Source: Candidula unifasciata
Taxonomy: Eukaryota > Mollusca > Gastropoda > Stylommatophora > Geomitridae
DNA: 64,000 nt
Direction: 5' to 3'
NCBI GenBank assembly: GCA_905116865.2
Contig: CAJHNH020000234.1
Coordinates: forward strand, 123,334-187,333
This document shows, piece after piece, positions 10,530-22,904 of this stretch. Under the pieces are notes generated by a model. It was not told where the DNA came from, did not search any database, and saw nothing but the letters and a program-made list of their open reading frames with translations. Every line of letters starts with the position of its first letter. Within the stretch, counting starts at the first letter, position 1. A program made the translations under genes and the position numbers.

Positions 10530-10740
10530 TTGAGATCTCTGGTAGCAGTGTGGCAAGTACACTTGCTCGCTGATCTGTCAGTCAGGTGTTCAAATCCCCT
10601 TTAAGGTAGGCATTTTGAAACAATTGACTTTAGCTAACAGGTTGATCTAGCTCAAAATAAGTACTACTAAATGTTCTCATAGTAAAGGCAGTGGGCGCAA
10701 TGTTAACTTAATCTTCACTGAATGTGATTAATTTGAACCC
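10530..10740 (+). mobile_element. possible single-copy tRNA-derived SINE
   Basis: GTGTGGCAAGTACACTTGCT resembles a tRNA D-arm/A-box region and GTGTTCAAATCCCC resembles a B box about 40 bp later, followed by an unrelated body. No second copy was seen in the window. Confidence 0.35.
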
Positions 10741-11228
10741 TTTTGCCTTGCCAATGCTACCCAAAAAAAAAATATAAAAAAATTGGATTGTGAACCTTTG
10801 GAATAAAAAAAAATTGTAAAAAAAAACAAATAAAAAAAAAACCACAACTATTTGACACAGGTAACTAATAAAGTGTTGAAAAATTAATTTAACTACGTTA
10901 ACAATTTTTTTTTATTTTGAACTATAAGGGCTATTTATAATCATGGAAACACTTTCATTAATATATATCTCCTTAAAAATACATTACATATTAATATTGT
11001 ACATATAAGAGAGAGAGAGTGAGAGAGAAAGGAAGGTCTAAAGTTTACAAACTTACAACAGAGGCTATAGATGTTCAGCATGACCACTGTCTGCTGCTTA
11101 GCAAACATCTAAGCAGTAGCCAAACTCATCCTACAAGCCAAGAAGCTTCTTGTGCGTAACTGAGTTGACTACAGCTGTGATACTATTCTGCGGGTCGGCC
11201 AGAGTTTTTGTTTAAGGTATTCAAAACC
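10741..11228. other. unassigned AT-rich DNA with A-rich runs
   Basis: Several A-rich runs (10761-10850) and no gene. They may be eroded poly(A) tails. Confidence 0.35.
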
Positions 11229-11499
<271 letters not shown>

Positions 11500-11651
11500 T
11501 ATGTATTTTATTAATTCAAGGAATATATACATGAATGAAAGTATATTCATCATTTCAATAACCATAAATAAAGATATATAAAGGAGTAATGAATAAGCAT
11601 GAACAGAGTGAAGCATTAAATAGAATGTGTGCTCTGGGGCCTGAAACAAAT

Positions 11652-11687
11652 ATGTATCGTTGAGTCATGCAGTGACTCCGTGACATC

Positions 11688-11720
<33 letters not shown>

Positions 11721-12103
11721 TGTTGAGTCGTGCAGTGACCCCGTGACATCTAAATATATCGTTGAGTCATGCAGTGACTCTGTGACATCTATATATATCG
11801 TTGAGTCATGCAGTGACCCTGTGACATCTATATATATCGTTGAGTCATGCAGTGACCCTGTGACGTCTATATATATCGTTGAGTCATGCAGTGACCCTGT
11901 GACATCTATATATATTGTTGAGTCGTGCAGTGACCCTGTGACATCTATATATATCGTTGAGTTATGCAGTGACCCTGTGACATCTATATCGTTGAGTCAT
12001 GCAGTGACCCTGTGACATCTATATATATATTGTTGAGTCATGCAGTGACCCCGTGACATCTATATTTATTGTTGAGTCATGCAGTGACCCCCTGACCTCT
12101 ATT
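11652..12103. repeat. 39-bp minisatellite with TGAGTCA motifs
   Basis: Eleven units built on CGTTGAGTCATGCAGTGACC and GTGACATCTATATAT; spacing is exactly 39 bp from 11763 to 11958, with variable TA spacers elsewhere. The overlapping 128-residue frame is explained by 39 being a multiple of three. Eight units carry TGAGTCA exactly, the AP-1 (Jun/Fos) consensus; two carry TGAGTCG and one TGAGTTA. Confidence 0.95.
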
Positions 12104-12253
12104 ACTGATACAGGTAGATTTTAAGTAAACCAGGCTTTAAAAAAGCTATTAGATTTACAAGAAAACCCTTCTAAATGCTTTATTGAGTCATAGTATTCAC
12201 ATTCAGGCCTCCTAAAGACTACACAGACATACATAGAACAGGTGGCATGTAAC

Positions 12254-12362
12254 TACACTTTTCATTAACAGGTCACTGCAGAAACGGAGATATATATGCA
12301 CCCATGTGTTTGTGTGACAGCGGGAAGTAACTAGATTTAGCCTTCTTGGGACAGTAGGGTTA
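12254..12362. repeat. dispersed repeat F, copy 1
   Basis: CACTTTTC then AACAGGTC..GGGAAGTAACTAGATTTAG and CAGTAGGGTTAAT match 20758-20842. The class is unknown. In both copies a family E repeat lies near by. Confidence 0.45.
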
Positions 12363-12419
12363 ATCTTCACTCCGTGCCATATGTTTTAAAACAAAGCAAA
12401 CACTGTTTGATTATACTGT

Positions 12420-12740
12420 TGTTTGCGTTTACAGGCTATAAACTTCAGTGGAAAGACCTGGTTGTTCATCCATTTCTGGACTTTGGCTTTGTTCCAGGGC
12501 TTGAGTTTTGCGTGTACATCAGTTTTACAGATCTATCTTATTTGTATGCAGATTGCTGGTTCCTTACCTCTCATGCAGATGCACTCCAACTTCAAAGGAA
12601 GCTCCCAGTTAGTCTACTCTTACGACATGCTTCTTGGGGAGGCAGTGAAACCCACAGGAGGGTGTTTGATTATGTGACAAGGGGTCTTTATCTTCATGTG
12701 TTTGTGGAATTAGCACTAGTATTAATCTGTTAAAGGACAA
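12420..12740 (+). repeat. dispersed repeat E, copy 1
   Basis: About 290 bp matching 19895, 22905 and, inverted, 26089, 42555 and 44277. Conserved blocks are CCATTTCTGGACTTTGGCTT, CAGATTGCTGGTTCCTTACC and CAGATGCACTCCAACTTCAA. No clear A/B boxes, terminal inverted repeats or coding capacity are seen, so it could be a LINE untranslated region, an MITE or a SINE body. The 119- and 84-residue frames are translations of it. Confidence 0.7.
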
Positions 12741-13253
12741 CTTTTGCAGACTTTCTTTATCGTCCTTATTCTTACACAAGTACTCTCTTTCCCTCCCCTC
12801 TCTCACTGACATTTTCTATTCTGCACACTCCCATATGTCTCTCTCAGACACTGACACACATCTGCAGTTTCTTTTATTTTAGCCCTGAATGTAATTCACA
12901 TTGTAAATATATTATTCATTTATGTTGTATTGTTTCAAGAAAGTATTTTGTGTACATTTTCTTGGATGTGTATTATTTAGAGTTGAAGCAAAGTATTATT
13001 GTTGTTATAATAATCATCATCAGCTTAAGCTTTAAACCTGAATCTGGCAAATATTAGAGACTTATACATTTTTGGCATATTGTAGTTAAAACAGAATTAG
13101 AAAACCATACAGTCCAGTATTTAAGTAAGAATACCTGATTCCCATGTTGTAAATTTGTACAGTGATACATTTAGTGATTGCAAGTTGTTAGTATGCAGTG
13201 GAGAGACCTTTTGTGAAGTAACAACCTATGTTTAAAATTGGCGGTAGTTTGTG
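12741..13253. other. unassigned AT-rich DNA
   Basis: No gene or shared repeat seen. Confidence 0.35.
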
Positions 13254-13520
13254 GTACTCAGTATAGTACTCGCTAAAGTGCTCAGTATTGTACTCACAAA
13301 AGTACTCAGTGTAGTAATATAGTACTCAGTATAGTTCTCACTACAGTATTAAGTACGGTACTCAATACAATATTGAATAAAGTACTAATTATAGTATTGA
13401 GTACAGTACTCAGTACAATATTGAGTACAGTACTCAGTATAATACTCACTCACTAAAGTACTCAGTATGCTGTTCACAGAAGTACTTATCTCAGTACTCA
13501 GTAAAGTTACATAGTAAAAT
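13254..13520. repeat. degenerate 12/24-bp tandem repeat
   Basis: Alternating variants of AGTACTCAGTATAGTACTCAC. The unit contains the palindrome AGTACT, so both strands look alike. Units vary widely, indicating an old array. Confidence 0.85.
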
Positions 13521-13709
13521 ACTGTGTAAAAATATACCATAGGCCAAATCTGATTGGGAAGATTTAATAATGAAATGGTTGTAATAGTTCCAGATTATTT
13601 TTATTATAATTTATTCATTTTAATTTATTACATGGTTGTGAAGGTATAGTTCACTTTAAGTAGTGTAGTTGATAAATTCTGTTATTTGATGGTGTGAATC
13701 CATGATGTT

Positions 13710-14290
13710 TGTTTGTAAACAAATGATTAATCTTCTTCCTTCAACATCTCCACCTTTGATATCTCCTCTTTATCTTTGCTTGTAAACAAATTGTTACCCT
13801 TCCATGGAATCTTAGAGCCTTTAACATCTCTAACCATGATATCTCCTATAGCTTTCTCTTTGTAAACAAATTATTTGCCTTCCACAGAGTCTTAGAGTCC
13901 TTACATCTCTATGTAATCTCCTGTAGCTTTCTCTTTGTAAACAAATTATTAACCTTTCACAGAGTCTTAAGAGTCCTTAACATCTCTAGCTATGTAATCT
14001 CCTGTAGCTTTCTCTTTGTAAACAAATTATTAACCTTCCACAGAGTCTTAGAGTCCTTAACATCTCTATGTAATCTCCTGTAGCTTTCTCTTTGTTTCTC
14101 TTTCAAATTATTGACCTTCCATGGATTCTTAGAGCCTTTAACATCTCCTGTCCCATTTTCTTTGTTTGTAAACACAATATTAATCTTGAATAAAGTCTTA
14201 GAGCCTTCAGCATCTTCAGCTTTGATATCTGTTGTAGCTTTCTATTTTGTAAATATTCATCTTCTTCCATAAGATTCCTAACCCTTTCAC
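13710..14290. repeat. 75-80 bp minisatellite, about 7 copies
   Basis: Units contain CTTTGTAAACAAATTATTAA, CAGAGTCTTAGAGTCCTTAA and CATCTC..GTAATCTCCTGTAG. Unit length differs by a few bases, breaking any frame. A detached remnant lies at 14612-14700. Confidence 0.9.
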
Positions 14291-14611
14291 ACGGTGGCCT
14301 AAAAAAGTAACTCCAAAGACCCATAATTTTTGGAATTTTTGGGTCTTACCAACAAACTATTGCTTAAAAAATACAGCCATTTTAGGCACTTAACAAAAAA
14401 AAACACCAAAAAAAAGATATTTTTTTTTTTAGCAGTTCCATTTTCAGACATAAAAACCGTACACAAATTACATCTGATGAAATGGAGCAATCTCTGATCT
14501 AGCCACTGGAGATCACTATTACTAAAGTGAAATCATGTCATCATTATTTATTAAATAAAACCAGTTTACACAAGAAAACACCCACAAATGCCGATTTTGG
14601 TACTTCTAGTG
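14291..14611. other. unassigned DNA between minisatellite parts
   Basis: Unrelated to the array on either side (contains A- and T-rich runs). It may be an insertion that split the array; no ends are recognised. Confidence 0.4.
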
Positions 14612-14700
14612 GCGAAAGGATTCAAGCCTTTAACATCTCTAGCTTTGATATCTCCTGCAGCTTTCTCTTTGTTTACAGTGTTATTCATCTTAGCCTCTGG
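14612..14700. repeat. detached unit of the 75-80 bp minisatellite
   Basis: GCCTTTAACATCTCTAGCTT and TGATATCTCCTGCAGCTTTC match the array at 13710-14290. Confidence 0.75.
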
Positions 14701-14884
14701 TTTTCAGTTTCCTTATATGCCTCTGACTTTGGAGATTTCACATGCTGACATATCTACTCATGGTTTTTTTTTTTTTAGCTGGTTCACACAGACAGATTTG
14801 GTTATCCCTCCAGATTAACCAGAGCTTGTCTATATTTTTCAATGACTCTAAATTAGCAGATCTTAACAAATCATCTTAATCCAT

Positions 14885-15030
14885 CTTTCTGTGAGAGTAT
14901 ACTGTTAATAAATATTTATAATTTAACTGTTAATAAATATATGTAATTTAATAGAACTAAACAAATATAATTGAATACCACTAAACAGATATAATTTAAT
15001 AGCACTAAACAAATTATTACTTAAAAGTGA
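14885..15030. repeat. AT-rich degenerate short tandem repeats
   Basis: Repeated variants of TTAATAGCACTAAACAAAT and TGTTAATAAATAT. No coding value. Confidence 0.6.
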
Positions 15031-15224
15031 TAAACAAATTTCTGGCAGCTGTGAAGGTGCAGTGGCAGCACACCCATATATATGCAACATTTTAAGGCCT
15101 GCTATCTTAGGACATGAAATTTTGAAACTGCTAATTTGTTTACCTTTAGTCCATTTCTCATACTCTACCTTTGTCAGCATTCAAATCAACAACGCTATAT
15201 ACTGTCCCCCTGTGGGATGTAATT

Positions 15225-15412
15225 TTTTTGTTATTTTGAAGCTCCACCCTGGCTTTTGCCGGCAGGCCCTAAATATAGCCAGGCCATAAATGTGGCCTAA
15301 CGGCTAAACAGGGTTTCTGGGACCTCTTCAGGGGTGATCCTCATCCGCATGGTAGCACTTTGTGTCACCAGGTGTTTGTCACTTGTGTGATGTCCTTGTG
15401 GGGTACAAATTA
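15225..15412 (+). mobile_element. SINE-like family D, copy 1
   Basis: Matches 27050 and 49497: TTTTGAAGC.CC.CCCTGGCT, GGCCTAACGGCTAAACAGGG, TTTCTGGGACCTCT, GATCCTCATCC and GTGTGATGTCC. The ATGGCCTAATGGCTGAAC block resembles a tRNA A box, but no clear B box is visible, so the SINE class is tentative. Confidence 0.65.
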
Positions 15413-16329
15413 CTTACTACCAGCATTCAAATTGAAAAAATATTGTCTGCTGAAACCAAAATCCACAAAGTTTGAAGTTATTGTTTGAGACTTTCTTAGC
15501 TCATTCTCACTGAAGAAAGGAATCAGGACTTTAATCACTAGCTCCCTACATGACAACAAAATAGCCGCCCAGCTCTAGTCGGCTGTACTTGTAAGATTCA
15601 GTGAGGCCATAATGAAATAACTTCTGTTCTTCCACTTACCTTATCAAAGTGTTGGGGGGAGATGTAGACATCTTCTCTGTGCTCTTTCTATTGCATTGCA
15701 TAAGTTGGTCTTCATTTATTTGAGGCTGGTTTTGATTCTGGTGTTCCATATTTTGCCAGGTCTTCCAACTGCTCTATGAAATTTATAATTAAAATTTAAA
15801 AAAAATTAATTTTGATGCCAGTAATCAGTGGTGATTTCAATAGGTTATAAATGTCATTATGTTACTTCTCTCTCTCTCCATTCTCCACTGTTTGTATCTC
15901 TTATGGGCTCAAGTATTTGTCCTAAGACTGTTCTCAGTAGTTTGACTGTCTCTTAGTTGTATTCCAGGTTATTGATACTGTTAACACATCCCATACATTT
16001 CTTTGATCCTTTTGTTATAGTATTCATTAGGGAGCTTCTAACACCTGTAGCTTTATTCTTTCCTCTGTCCAAAATATTCTCAAAACTAAAAAAATAAAAA
16101 CCTATATATGAATTGTATGTGAAATTATGCATGGAAGATTGTTTGATTTTGAAGTGGTGTGTGTATTCACATTTTTAAAAAATTTCATTGAATTAAGCTG
16201 GTTTTCACATATACATGCAATAAAGATAGTTTTCCCTTAGATTTTTAATGAAGCTGATTTATATTTTTTTTCCCCACATCTTCTGCTAAAAGAGAGAATT
16301 ATTGGTTTACACTTAGAACTAGGTTGTAG
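15413..16329. other. unassigned DNA
   Basis: No gene or shared repeat seen. Confidence 0.35.
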
Positions 16330-16870
16330 GTATAACTAAACCACTAAATGTGGCCTGTAAATTTATAATTAATGCATAGAATGTGATTTGTTCACATGTT
16401 TCACTGATGTGCTGAATGTATCTTGTGGACAGGTGTAAGTAATGTGTAAATGTGATTTGAGAACTGCATAATCAATCCAGCGAGTGAGAAAATACGTTTT
16501 TTGATGCACCAAATGTGATTTGAGAGTATGTTTAATTCATAATTGCATATAACTTGTGAAATTTCGAATTGATGCATTGGGAATTGTGGAAGTTTGAATT
16601 TGATGCATAAAATGTAACTTGTGACTGTAATTGAAACACACAACATGAATTGTGAGGAACTGTAGCTAATGCACTGAATAAGGCTTGTGGGAAAAATGTA
16701 TTTCAGGTGTAAAATGCAATTTGTGACTGTGTAATTGAAGCGCAGAACATGAATTGTGAGTATCTGTAATTAAAGCATGAAATATGGCTTGTGTGAAAAA
16801 TGTATTCCAGGCATAAAATGTAACTTGTGACTAATTGATACACTGAACATAAGTTGTGAGTTTCAATATA
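16330..16870. repeat. degenerate 40-bp tandem repeats with about 104-bp higher order
   Basis: Units built on GCATAAAATGTAACTTGTGA, AACATGAATTGTGAG and AATATGGCTTGTG. A composite of these recurs at about 16606, 16710 and 16813. Very eroded. Confidence 0.8.
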
Positions 16871-18659
16871 TAATTAAAGGACTATGTGTAACATAGGTTT
16901 CGATCACTCTGTTAAAACCAGGTTTAGAATTTATTTCTAATTGCTGTTTGACACATTCTGGTGGATATTACTTTGTTAAGACAGCCGGGACTGTTGACAC
17001 ACCATGTATAAACTGTTGCTCAGTAATAGTTGACGATTACAAACTAAAGAGAAGGAGATGACAAAATGTATTCCTAGATCATATTGTCCCTGCATAAGTG
17101 GGGTTAAAGTTACTTCTGAATATTTTTGTAAACACATGTTCAGCTCATCTCATCTTGATCCTCTTGTCCCTTACAATGTCAAAGTGAAGTATAAACTGTG
17201 GGAAAAGGCCGAATTGTGTGCTGCATTTATGGGGATTTCAAGAGACTCCGTTTTGTCCATGTTTCCATGGTTTGAAATGGTCGGCCTCTATTTCAGGTCC
17301 CACTTAATTTATACTTCATCGCTCATTGTAGTATACAGTCCATCTCGTTGTGGTATACTGTCTTTTGGCAGCCGAGTTAAAAGGTTGAACATTTCACAAT
17401 ATATTACATTGTTGGTGATAAACACAGTGTGGATCTCTTGGTGCTTTTATCTATTTATGGTTTGGCTTAGGGTAATGAACACAGACTGTTCGTAGGCAGT
17501 CTTTTATTTTTGTATGTGGTCACAGAAATACATTGAGAATCTCTTGATTGTTGTTGACTTGCATTGTTTTCTTTTATATTGATGTACAGTATGTTTGCTT
17601 TTTGTTTGTTTTTAATGCATGTTTATGTTTCTATACTGACACTGCAAGTTGTGCTGTTTCCTGCTTCTGGTTTTTCACCTTTTACCATGCCACATTTATA
17701 TTTTTGACATGCCAGCTAGGATGTTTGATGTGTTATATAAAAATCTTTTAAAACCCATTTTGTTGTTGTTCACTTACTCTCATTCTTTGTTGGTAGTATG
17801 CTGTGAGGAGCAAATGTTGACCAGTTTCTATGCAAGCGATACCATGATAATTGATTCAGTGTTTTTTAAATGAATTGTCATCAGTAGCCCATTGTCTACA
17901 ATATGCTCGTATGCTTTTCTTCATGTACATTGTTTTTCAGTGTACTCAAACTGTACAGCTTTGTATGGGTGTTTTTCCCCCTATAATTGTATGGGATTCA
18001 TAAAAATCAGTGTTTGATTGTACTGTTTATACACAGATGTTATTGATTCTTTCAATTCTTGCTTTATCTGTGTATGTTTACCATAGTTTCTGTTATGGTT
18101 CTTATTTAAATAGTTGTATATACCCAAACAGGCAATGCATACATTACATACATAGACATTGAAGGAATTATCTTGAATTTACACATGGCTCTTGAATTGT
18201 TAATAAATCTGTATATACTGTAAAGGTTGTTCTCTTTCCTTGTATATCCCGCTGTCCCAATTATTTTAGCATTCAATGTAACATAAAAGTATCTTTGTAA
18301 TGATGTCAGGTGTTGGAGTATTAATCTAAGAGTTTGGTGAATGCAATGCTCATCCTGTTTACAAAGTGATTTGATCACATTATGTTGTTTGTGTTGGATT
18401 GTTTCGGGACTAGTTGTTTCTTCACCAGTTTTTCAAATGCCACAGTGGGGAACATTTAAATTGATTTGCACTGGCAAAGGAACTGAGCAAATGGGAGAAA
18501 CCCGATTGCAGTGATGTTGAAATCTCATCTAAGACTAAGACAAATTGTTTGTGTTTTGATTTGGTTGAATTAGATGCTGCATATCCTGCTATATGGTTTT
18601 GTTACCTTAGTGACATTCAGTTTGTGAGATGATTTTTTTTTTTACATTAAGTAGTGTAC
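16871..18659. other. unassigned AT-rich DNA
   Basis: Contains the longest non-repeat frame of the region (145 residues, 17058-17495, +), which has hydrophobic stretches but no recognisable domain and no splice or codon evidence. No repeat shared with the rest of the window. Confidence 0.4.
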
Positions 18660-18930
18660 ATTAATGCAGTCAATAGGAGACTTGCTTTTAAATCCAGCTG
18701 TGACTTGTTGCTGCCTGCGGCTGGTGTTCAAAACTGGATCGTTCCCGGGGTTCACCCAGCCTCTAGAAAATGGGAACCAGAGTTAAAACTCTAGGGTAAA
18801 TGCAGGAACATCGCTGTAGCTACAGATTTTCGTGCGAACGACGACACAGCAGACAGTTTCTTATCAGCTGTCCGTACCAGTGGCAGAGCACTTATGGTTT
18901 GTAACTGTGTGCAATCTTGTGACTTCACCT
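18660..18930 (+). mobile_element. possible SINE-like segment, single copy
   Basis: CTGCGGCTGGTGTTCAAAAC, CGTTCCCGGGGTTCACCCAG and CCTCTAGAAAATGGGAACC have the style of a tRNA-derived SINE body. No second copy in the window, so this is tentative. Confidence 0.35.
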
Positions 18931-19894
18931 TTACTTTACCTTTTACATTCACATTTGGTTAGCAGATAAGGCACTCACTGTAGGTGAAATCAATTTGTTA
19001 CATCATGTAGTGGGTGCACACTGTTTCGTGAAATTATTTAGTTATAGCCTTTTAGTAACATAGTTTGTTAGACCAGTGAATCCACAACCTGTCTGTGGAA
19101 GGACTGTATAACATCAGTTAGTGCACAGCTTGTTAGTAGAATGATTGTGTGTACATCAGAAATGCAGTAAACCAGTTTTTTTTCTTAATCGCCGAATAAA
19201 AATGTCTGGCTCATGTTGTGTTGTCTGGATACATTTTTCTCTAAGTTAGAGAGAACTACATTTCTTAACCACATATCAGTGTTTTCTGACCATGTTTCAC
19301 TAAAATAAACCACATGTCTGATTGTTCATGCTGCTTTAGAAATACATCTTGAAGGGAGTAGGGTCTTACATGCCAGAGACAGATGTTTTTGTCCCCTTTT
19401 ACTCTTTGAGTACCTGCCAGCTCACCTTGTGTTTATTGTTTTTTATTTATGTCAAAAATTCTTTTATCACACACATCAGATAGATTAATTTGGTGAAATT
19501 CAGGCTAAATTAACCCAACCCAGGCGTGCATTATTTTCATCTCTAAACACATTCTCTACCTAACAACCACTATGGGTTTCTGGTGTTCAACTCACATAAT
19601 ATATTTTTCTTGAATTTTTATTTTCCATTGACTGTTAACACTAACCCACATCACCCCATTTGTTAGTTGATTTCTTCCTGTCCCACAGTGCTATTATTTT
19701 TTATCAACCCTCTGACCCCGCAAGTGGTTTAAAAAAAAAAAAGTTTTATGAATGCATGGGAATTCCCGGAACAAATCCTTAAAAACAAAACAAAAAACGT
19801 TACACAGGTCACCAATTAATATTTTAAATTTGTAATTATCTACATTGTAAATTTCCCCCCAAAATGTATAAAGATGTATAAAGAGGTAATCTTA
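18931..19894. other. unassigned DNA
   Basis: No gene or shared repeat seen. Confidence 0.35.
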
Positions 19895-20170
19895 TTCTTT
19901 GCATTCACCGGCTGTAAACTTCATTGCAAAGTTCTGGTTGGTCTTTCATCTCTGGACTTTAGTCATGTTCCAGAACCAGAGTGCTGCATACACATCTGTT
20001 TAAAAGATCTGACTTATTTGTAAGCAGATTGTTGGTTCCTTGCCGCTCAATCAGGTGCACTCTGATTTCAAAGGTAGAGCGCCCAGTTAGTCGACTCTTA
20101 TGACATGCTTGTTGAAGAGGCAGTGAGTCTTTCCCCACAAGGGGCTCCTGGAACCCACACAGGGATAAAA
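19895..20170 (+). repeat. dispersed repeat E, copy 2
   Basis: Same blocks as 12420-12740 (CATCTCTGGACTTTAG, GATTGTTGGTTCCTTGCC, CCAGTTAGTCGACTCTTATG). It extends further right through ACAAGGGGCTCCTGGAACCC, which also appears in the copy at 22905. Confidence 0.7.
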
Positions 20171-21069
20171 GGATAATTTAACACTAACAGACTGAAGCAT
20201 TCAATGAAATATATTCCCCAGGTCTTTATAAAATAAACAAGCAAATTCTATCAGGTGACTCTTACCATAACCCTGTGACATAAAATGGGCTTTATAAAAG
20301 GCATTGACATTATAGGGACCCCCTATTTTATCCGGCCAACATGATAATTAGTTACCATAGTTACTATATTTATATCATGACCTATTAACATTTTCAGTAT
20401 CAGGAGTTTAGCATCAGAGGACCATGGGTTGGTAGTGCAGTTTTGAAATTTCACAAGTGTAACACATTTAAACAAGCCAAAACTAATTCATTTGCAAAGT
20501 ACATATTTGATACATTTATGCTATTAACCAAGTTTCTGAATCAACCTAATACCCAGCAGGTTTGTTATTGATCACAAGAAACAGGAAAGACCATTAACAA
20601 TTCTGGATTAGTGTTTTTACACTGCCCAGTGGTAAATTAGAAAGAGAGACATATAATCGGCACATAGTGCATTCAATGGTCTTCTAGATAGGAGTCTGTA
20701 AAAGTGTGATGGGTTTGTTGGGGCTGAAAAAGTTAAACACTGGGCAAGCTAATGGAAATTAACGACACTTTTCGATTACAGGTCCACGCAGGGTCACAAC
20801 CGGAAGTGACTAGATTTAGTCTTCTCAAGGCGACAGGGTTAGTTAATCAAACCCAAACATGGATTATTAAAAGTAACTTTCTAGTATAGACAGAGTTAAA
20901 TGAATTCTTGCTTGCTTCTGAAAGTGTAAAGACCTGAAGATAATTACTTTCAGGTACAAAGTTCTCTTGATACAGTGTGCGGTTATTTCCCATGTAGTTT
21001 CCTGGGCACAATTTTTAGCGATAGAAGAATAGTCACTGACAAGCATGTTATAAAAGGTTTCATGCAAGA
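20171..21069. other. mostly unassigned; dispersed repeat F copy 2 at 20758-20842
   Basis: CACTTTTCGATTACAGGTC and GGAAGTGACTAGATTTAG at 20758-20842 match 12254-12362. Nothing else is recognised here. Confidence 0.4.
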
Positions 21070-21530
21070 ACATGAATATGAACACTAAAATTGTATTTTG
21101 AACACAATTTTCTTACCAGTGCTGTGCTGTCAGTGTCAGACATGGACACCATCTTCAGAAGACAGAAGAAAAATAGTCATGACAGAAATGACATTTTTAC
21201 GTACTATGCTAGGTGAAACAAGGAAAGATGGACTTGGGAACAATTATATCAGGATGAGAGTCAGTACAGAACCAATACTGAACTTTATCGGTAAACAATA
21301 GATTACAGGTGGTTGGCGTAACAAGATTGGCGTCAGACAGGGCATGACAGAGATCAGTGTTATACAGATACAACACTAACAGAGCCAAAGGCTGACCACA
21401 CAGAAGATGGACTGCAGAAATATCGGAGACACTGAAAAGGGCTATATACGAAGCAAACAGAAGGGCCTGTTCCAGATATATCTTCTTCCCCCGACGCTGC
21501 GAGGCATTCGAGGAACATAGAAATTAAGAA
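21070..21530 (+). mobile_element. LINE 3' fragment (C-terminal domain)
   Basis: The + strand encodes FLPVLCCQCQTWTPSSEDR, TEPILNFIGKQ, then after frameshifts NRAKGRPHRRWTAEISETLK and ACSRYIFFPRRCEAFEEH. This order (QCQTW, FIG.., GRP..RW, final RR) is that of the post-RT tail in LINE polyproteins. No RT remains. Confidence 0.7.
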
Positions 21531-22829
21531 TAAGAAGAACTAGGAATTTGGTGAAATATTGTGTTGGGCTGAAAGGCGTAAATATCCCAGACTTGCTGAA
21601 AATCAGAGCACAATGTGTCAACTGCTCTTTTAGTAGCGTACACTGAAAACAAAGAAGAAAAATATTCCGCAGCAGACAGTTGCCTAGTACTAAAAGAGTT
21701 AACTGATGAAACCTGTAAAGACAGGCCTATGGTATTGACTAGTACAGCTAGGCAAATATAACGGAATACATTTTTTTTTTTTTTAAAAACATTTAGTTGT
21801 TAATGCACTCAAAATAAAATACTTATAAGTACTAAGTCAGCTGGCGAAAAGATGTGAGTCGTCTGTGACAAACATATGTATGTGGTGTAGTATAAAATTG
21901 AAACACGTAACACAACATATTTCTGATAAGGAGGAAGTATGTGAATGTAAATTCTTCTTCTTCTTCCTCTCCTCGTATGTGTTGGTCCTTAAAAGGCATA
22001 TGACACATTGTATCAATGTTAGGATGGGAAGTGTGTCATAATAATACAAGCATTATATTTTCATATTATGCTTCCTATGTGTTCATGGTTGATTAGAGTG
22101 TGTGTGTGAATTCCCACTTTGATGTATTATAATTGTTGAAGTTATCTTTTGTTTGTTTTTCTGCTTGAGCAGCGTTTTTACAGTTTGATGCGGTGCACCA
22201 GTGTATTGAAAGTCTGAAGTGTTCTGCCAAATTTGATTACTATTCACATATTTTCAGCCAAATTACGTGGCACTTTTGCCTGTTAAATATAATTATATTT
22301 CTATAACAACTTTTTCAACCTTATAGTTATGAATTGTTGGTTCATTTTGCTGCAGATGCTGAATGAAAGTGCTATTATCAATCGATCACCATTTATACAA
22401 TAATGAATGAAATTGTTGTTCAGTGTTTGTTTGTCGTGTCATGAGCATGGTAAGAATATTTATCCCTAAGCTTCCAGTACTAGAAGGTTTAACGAAAAAA
22501 TCATGATGAAAATGTGTGAATTAATTTCAAACTGGCAGTATACACTGTAATAGTGACCATTTTGGGGAAGGCCAGAATTTTTTAAGTATTTTCTGGTCAA
22601 ATATAAAAAGTAAGAGAGCACATTATGCTATAGAGTCAAATCAGGATGTAGAGTCATTCACACAACAGGTATATCTTGGGACTGAAAGAGTGAAAGCACC
22701 TGGATGACGTCTGTAAACCAGTACTAACAATTTTCTAGCCAGAATTTTCATATTTGATATTATTTGTGTGATAGTAATAATCCAATGTAAATGACTACAT
22801 AGTCTTCATATTAACAGAAGCTATGGTAG
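21531..22829. other. unassigned AT-rich DNA
   Basis: No gene or shared repeat seen. Confidence 0.35.
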
Positions 22830-22904
22830 GGCTGAGGCTAAGCATGCTTACCTGTTGGTTCAGTGGTTACAAGTTCAAATCCACACCTTGGTGGGGAGTT
22901 TCTT
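22830..22904 (+). mobile_element. tRNA-like segment next to repeat E
   Basis: GGCTGAGGCTAAGCATGC and, 25 bp later, the B-box-like ACAAGTTCAAATCCAC suggest a SINE head. It abuts repeat E copy 3, but other E copies lack it, so it may be an independent SINE fragment. Confidence 0.3.

Noticed and set aside
11629..12015. 128-residue repeated frame
   Set aside because: A consequence of the 39-bp unit lacking stops in one frame.
13710..14290. CRISPR-like regular spacing
   Set aside because: Units are contiguous repeats with no unique spacers, in an animal genome.
17058..17495. 145-residue + frame
   Set aside because: No recognisable domain, AT-rich codons, no splice signals, and about the length expected by chance in this much DNA.
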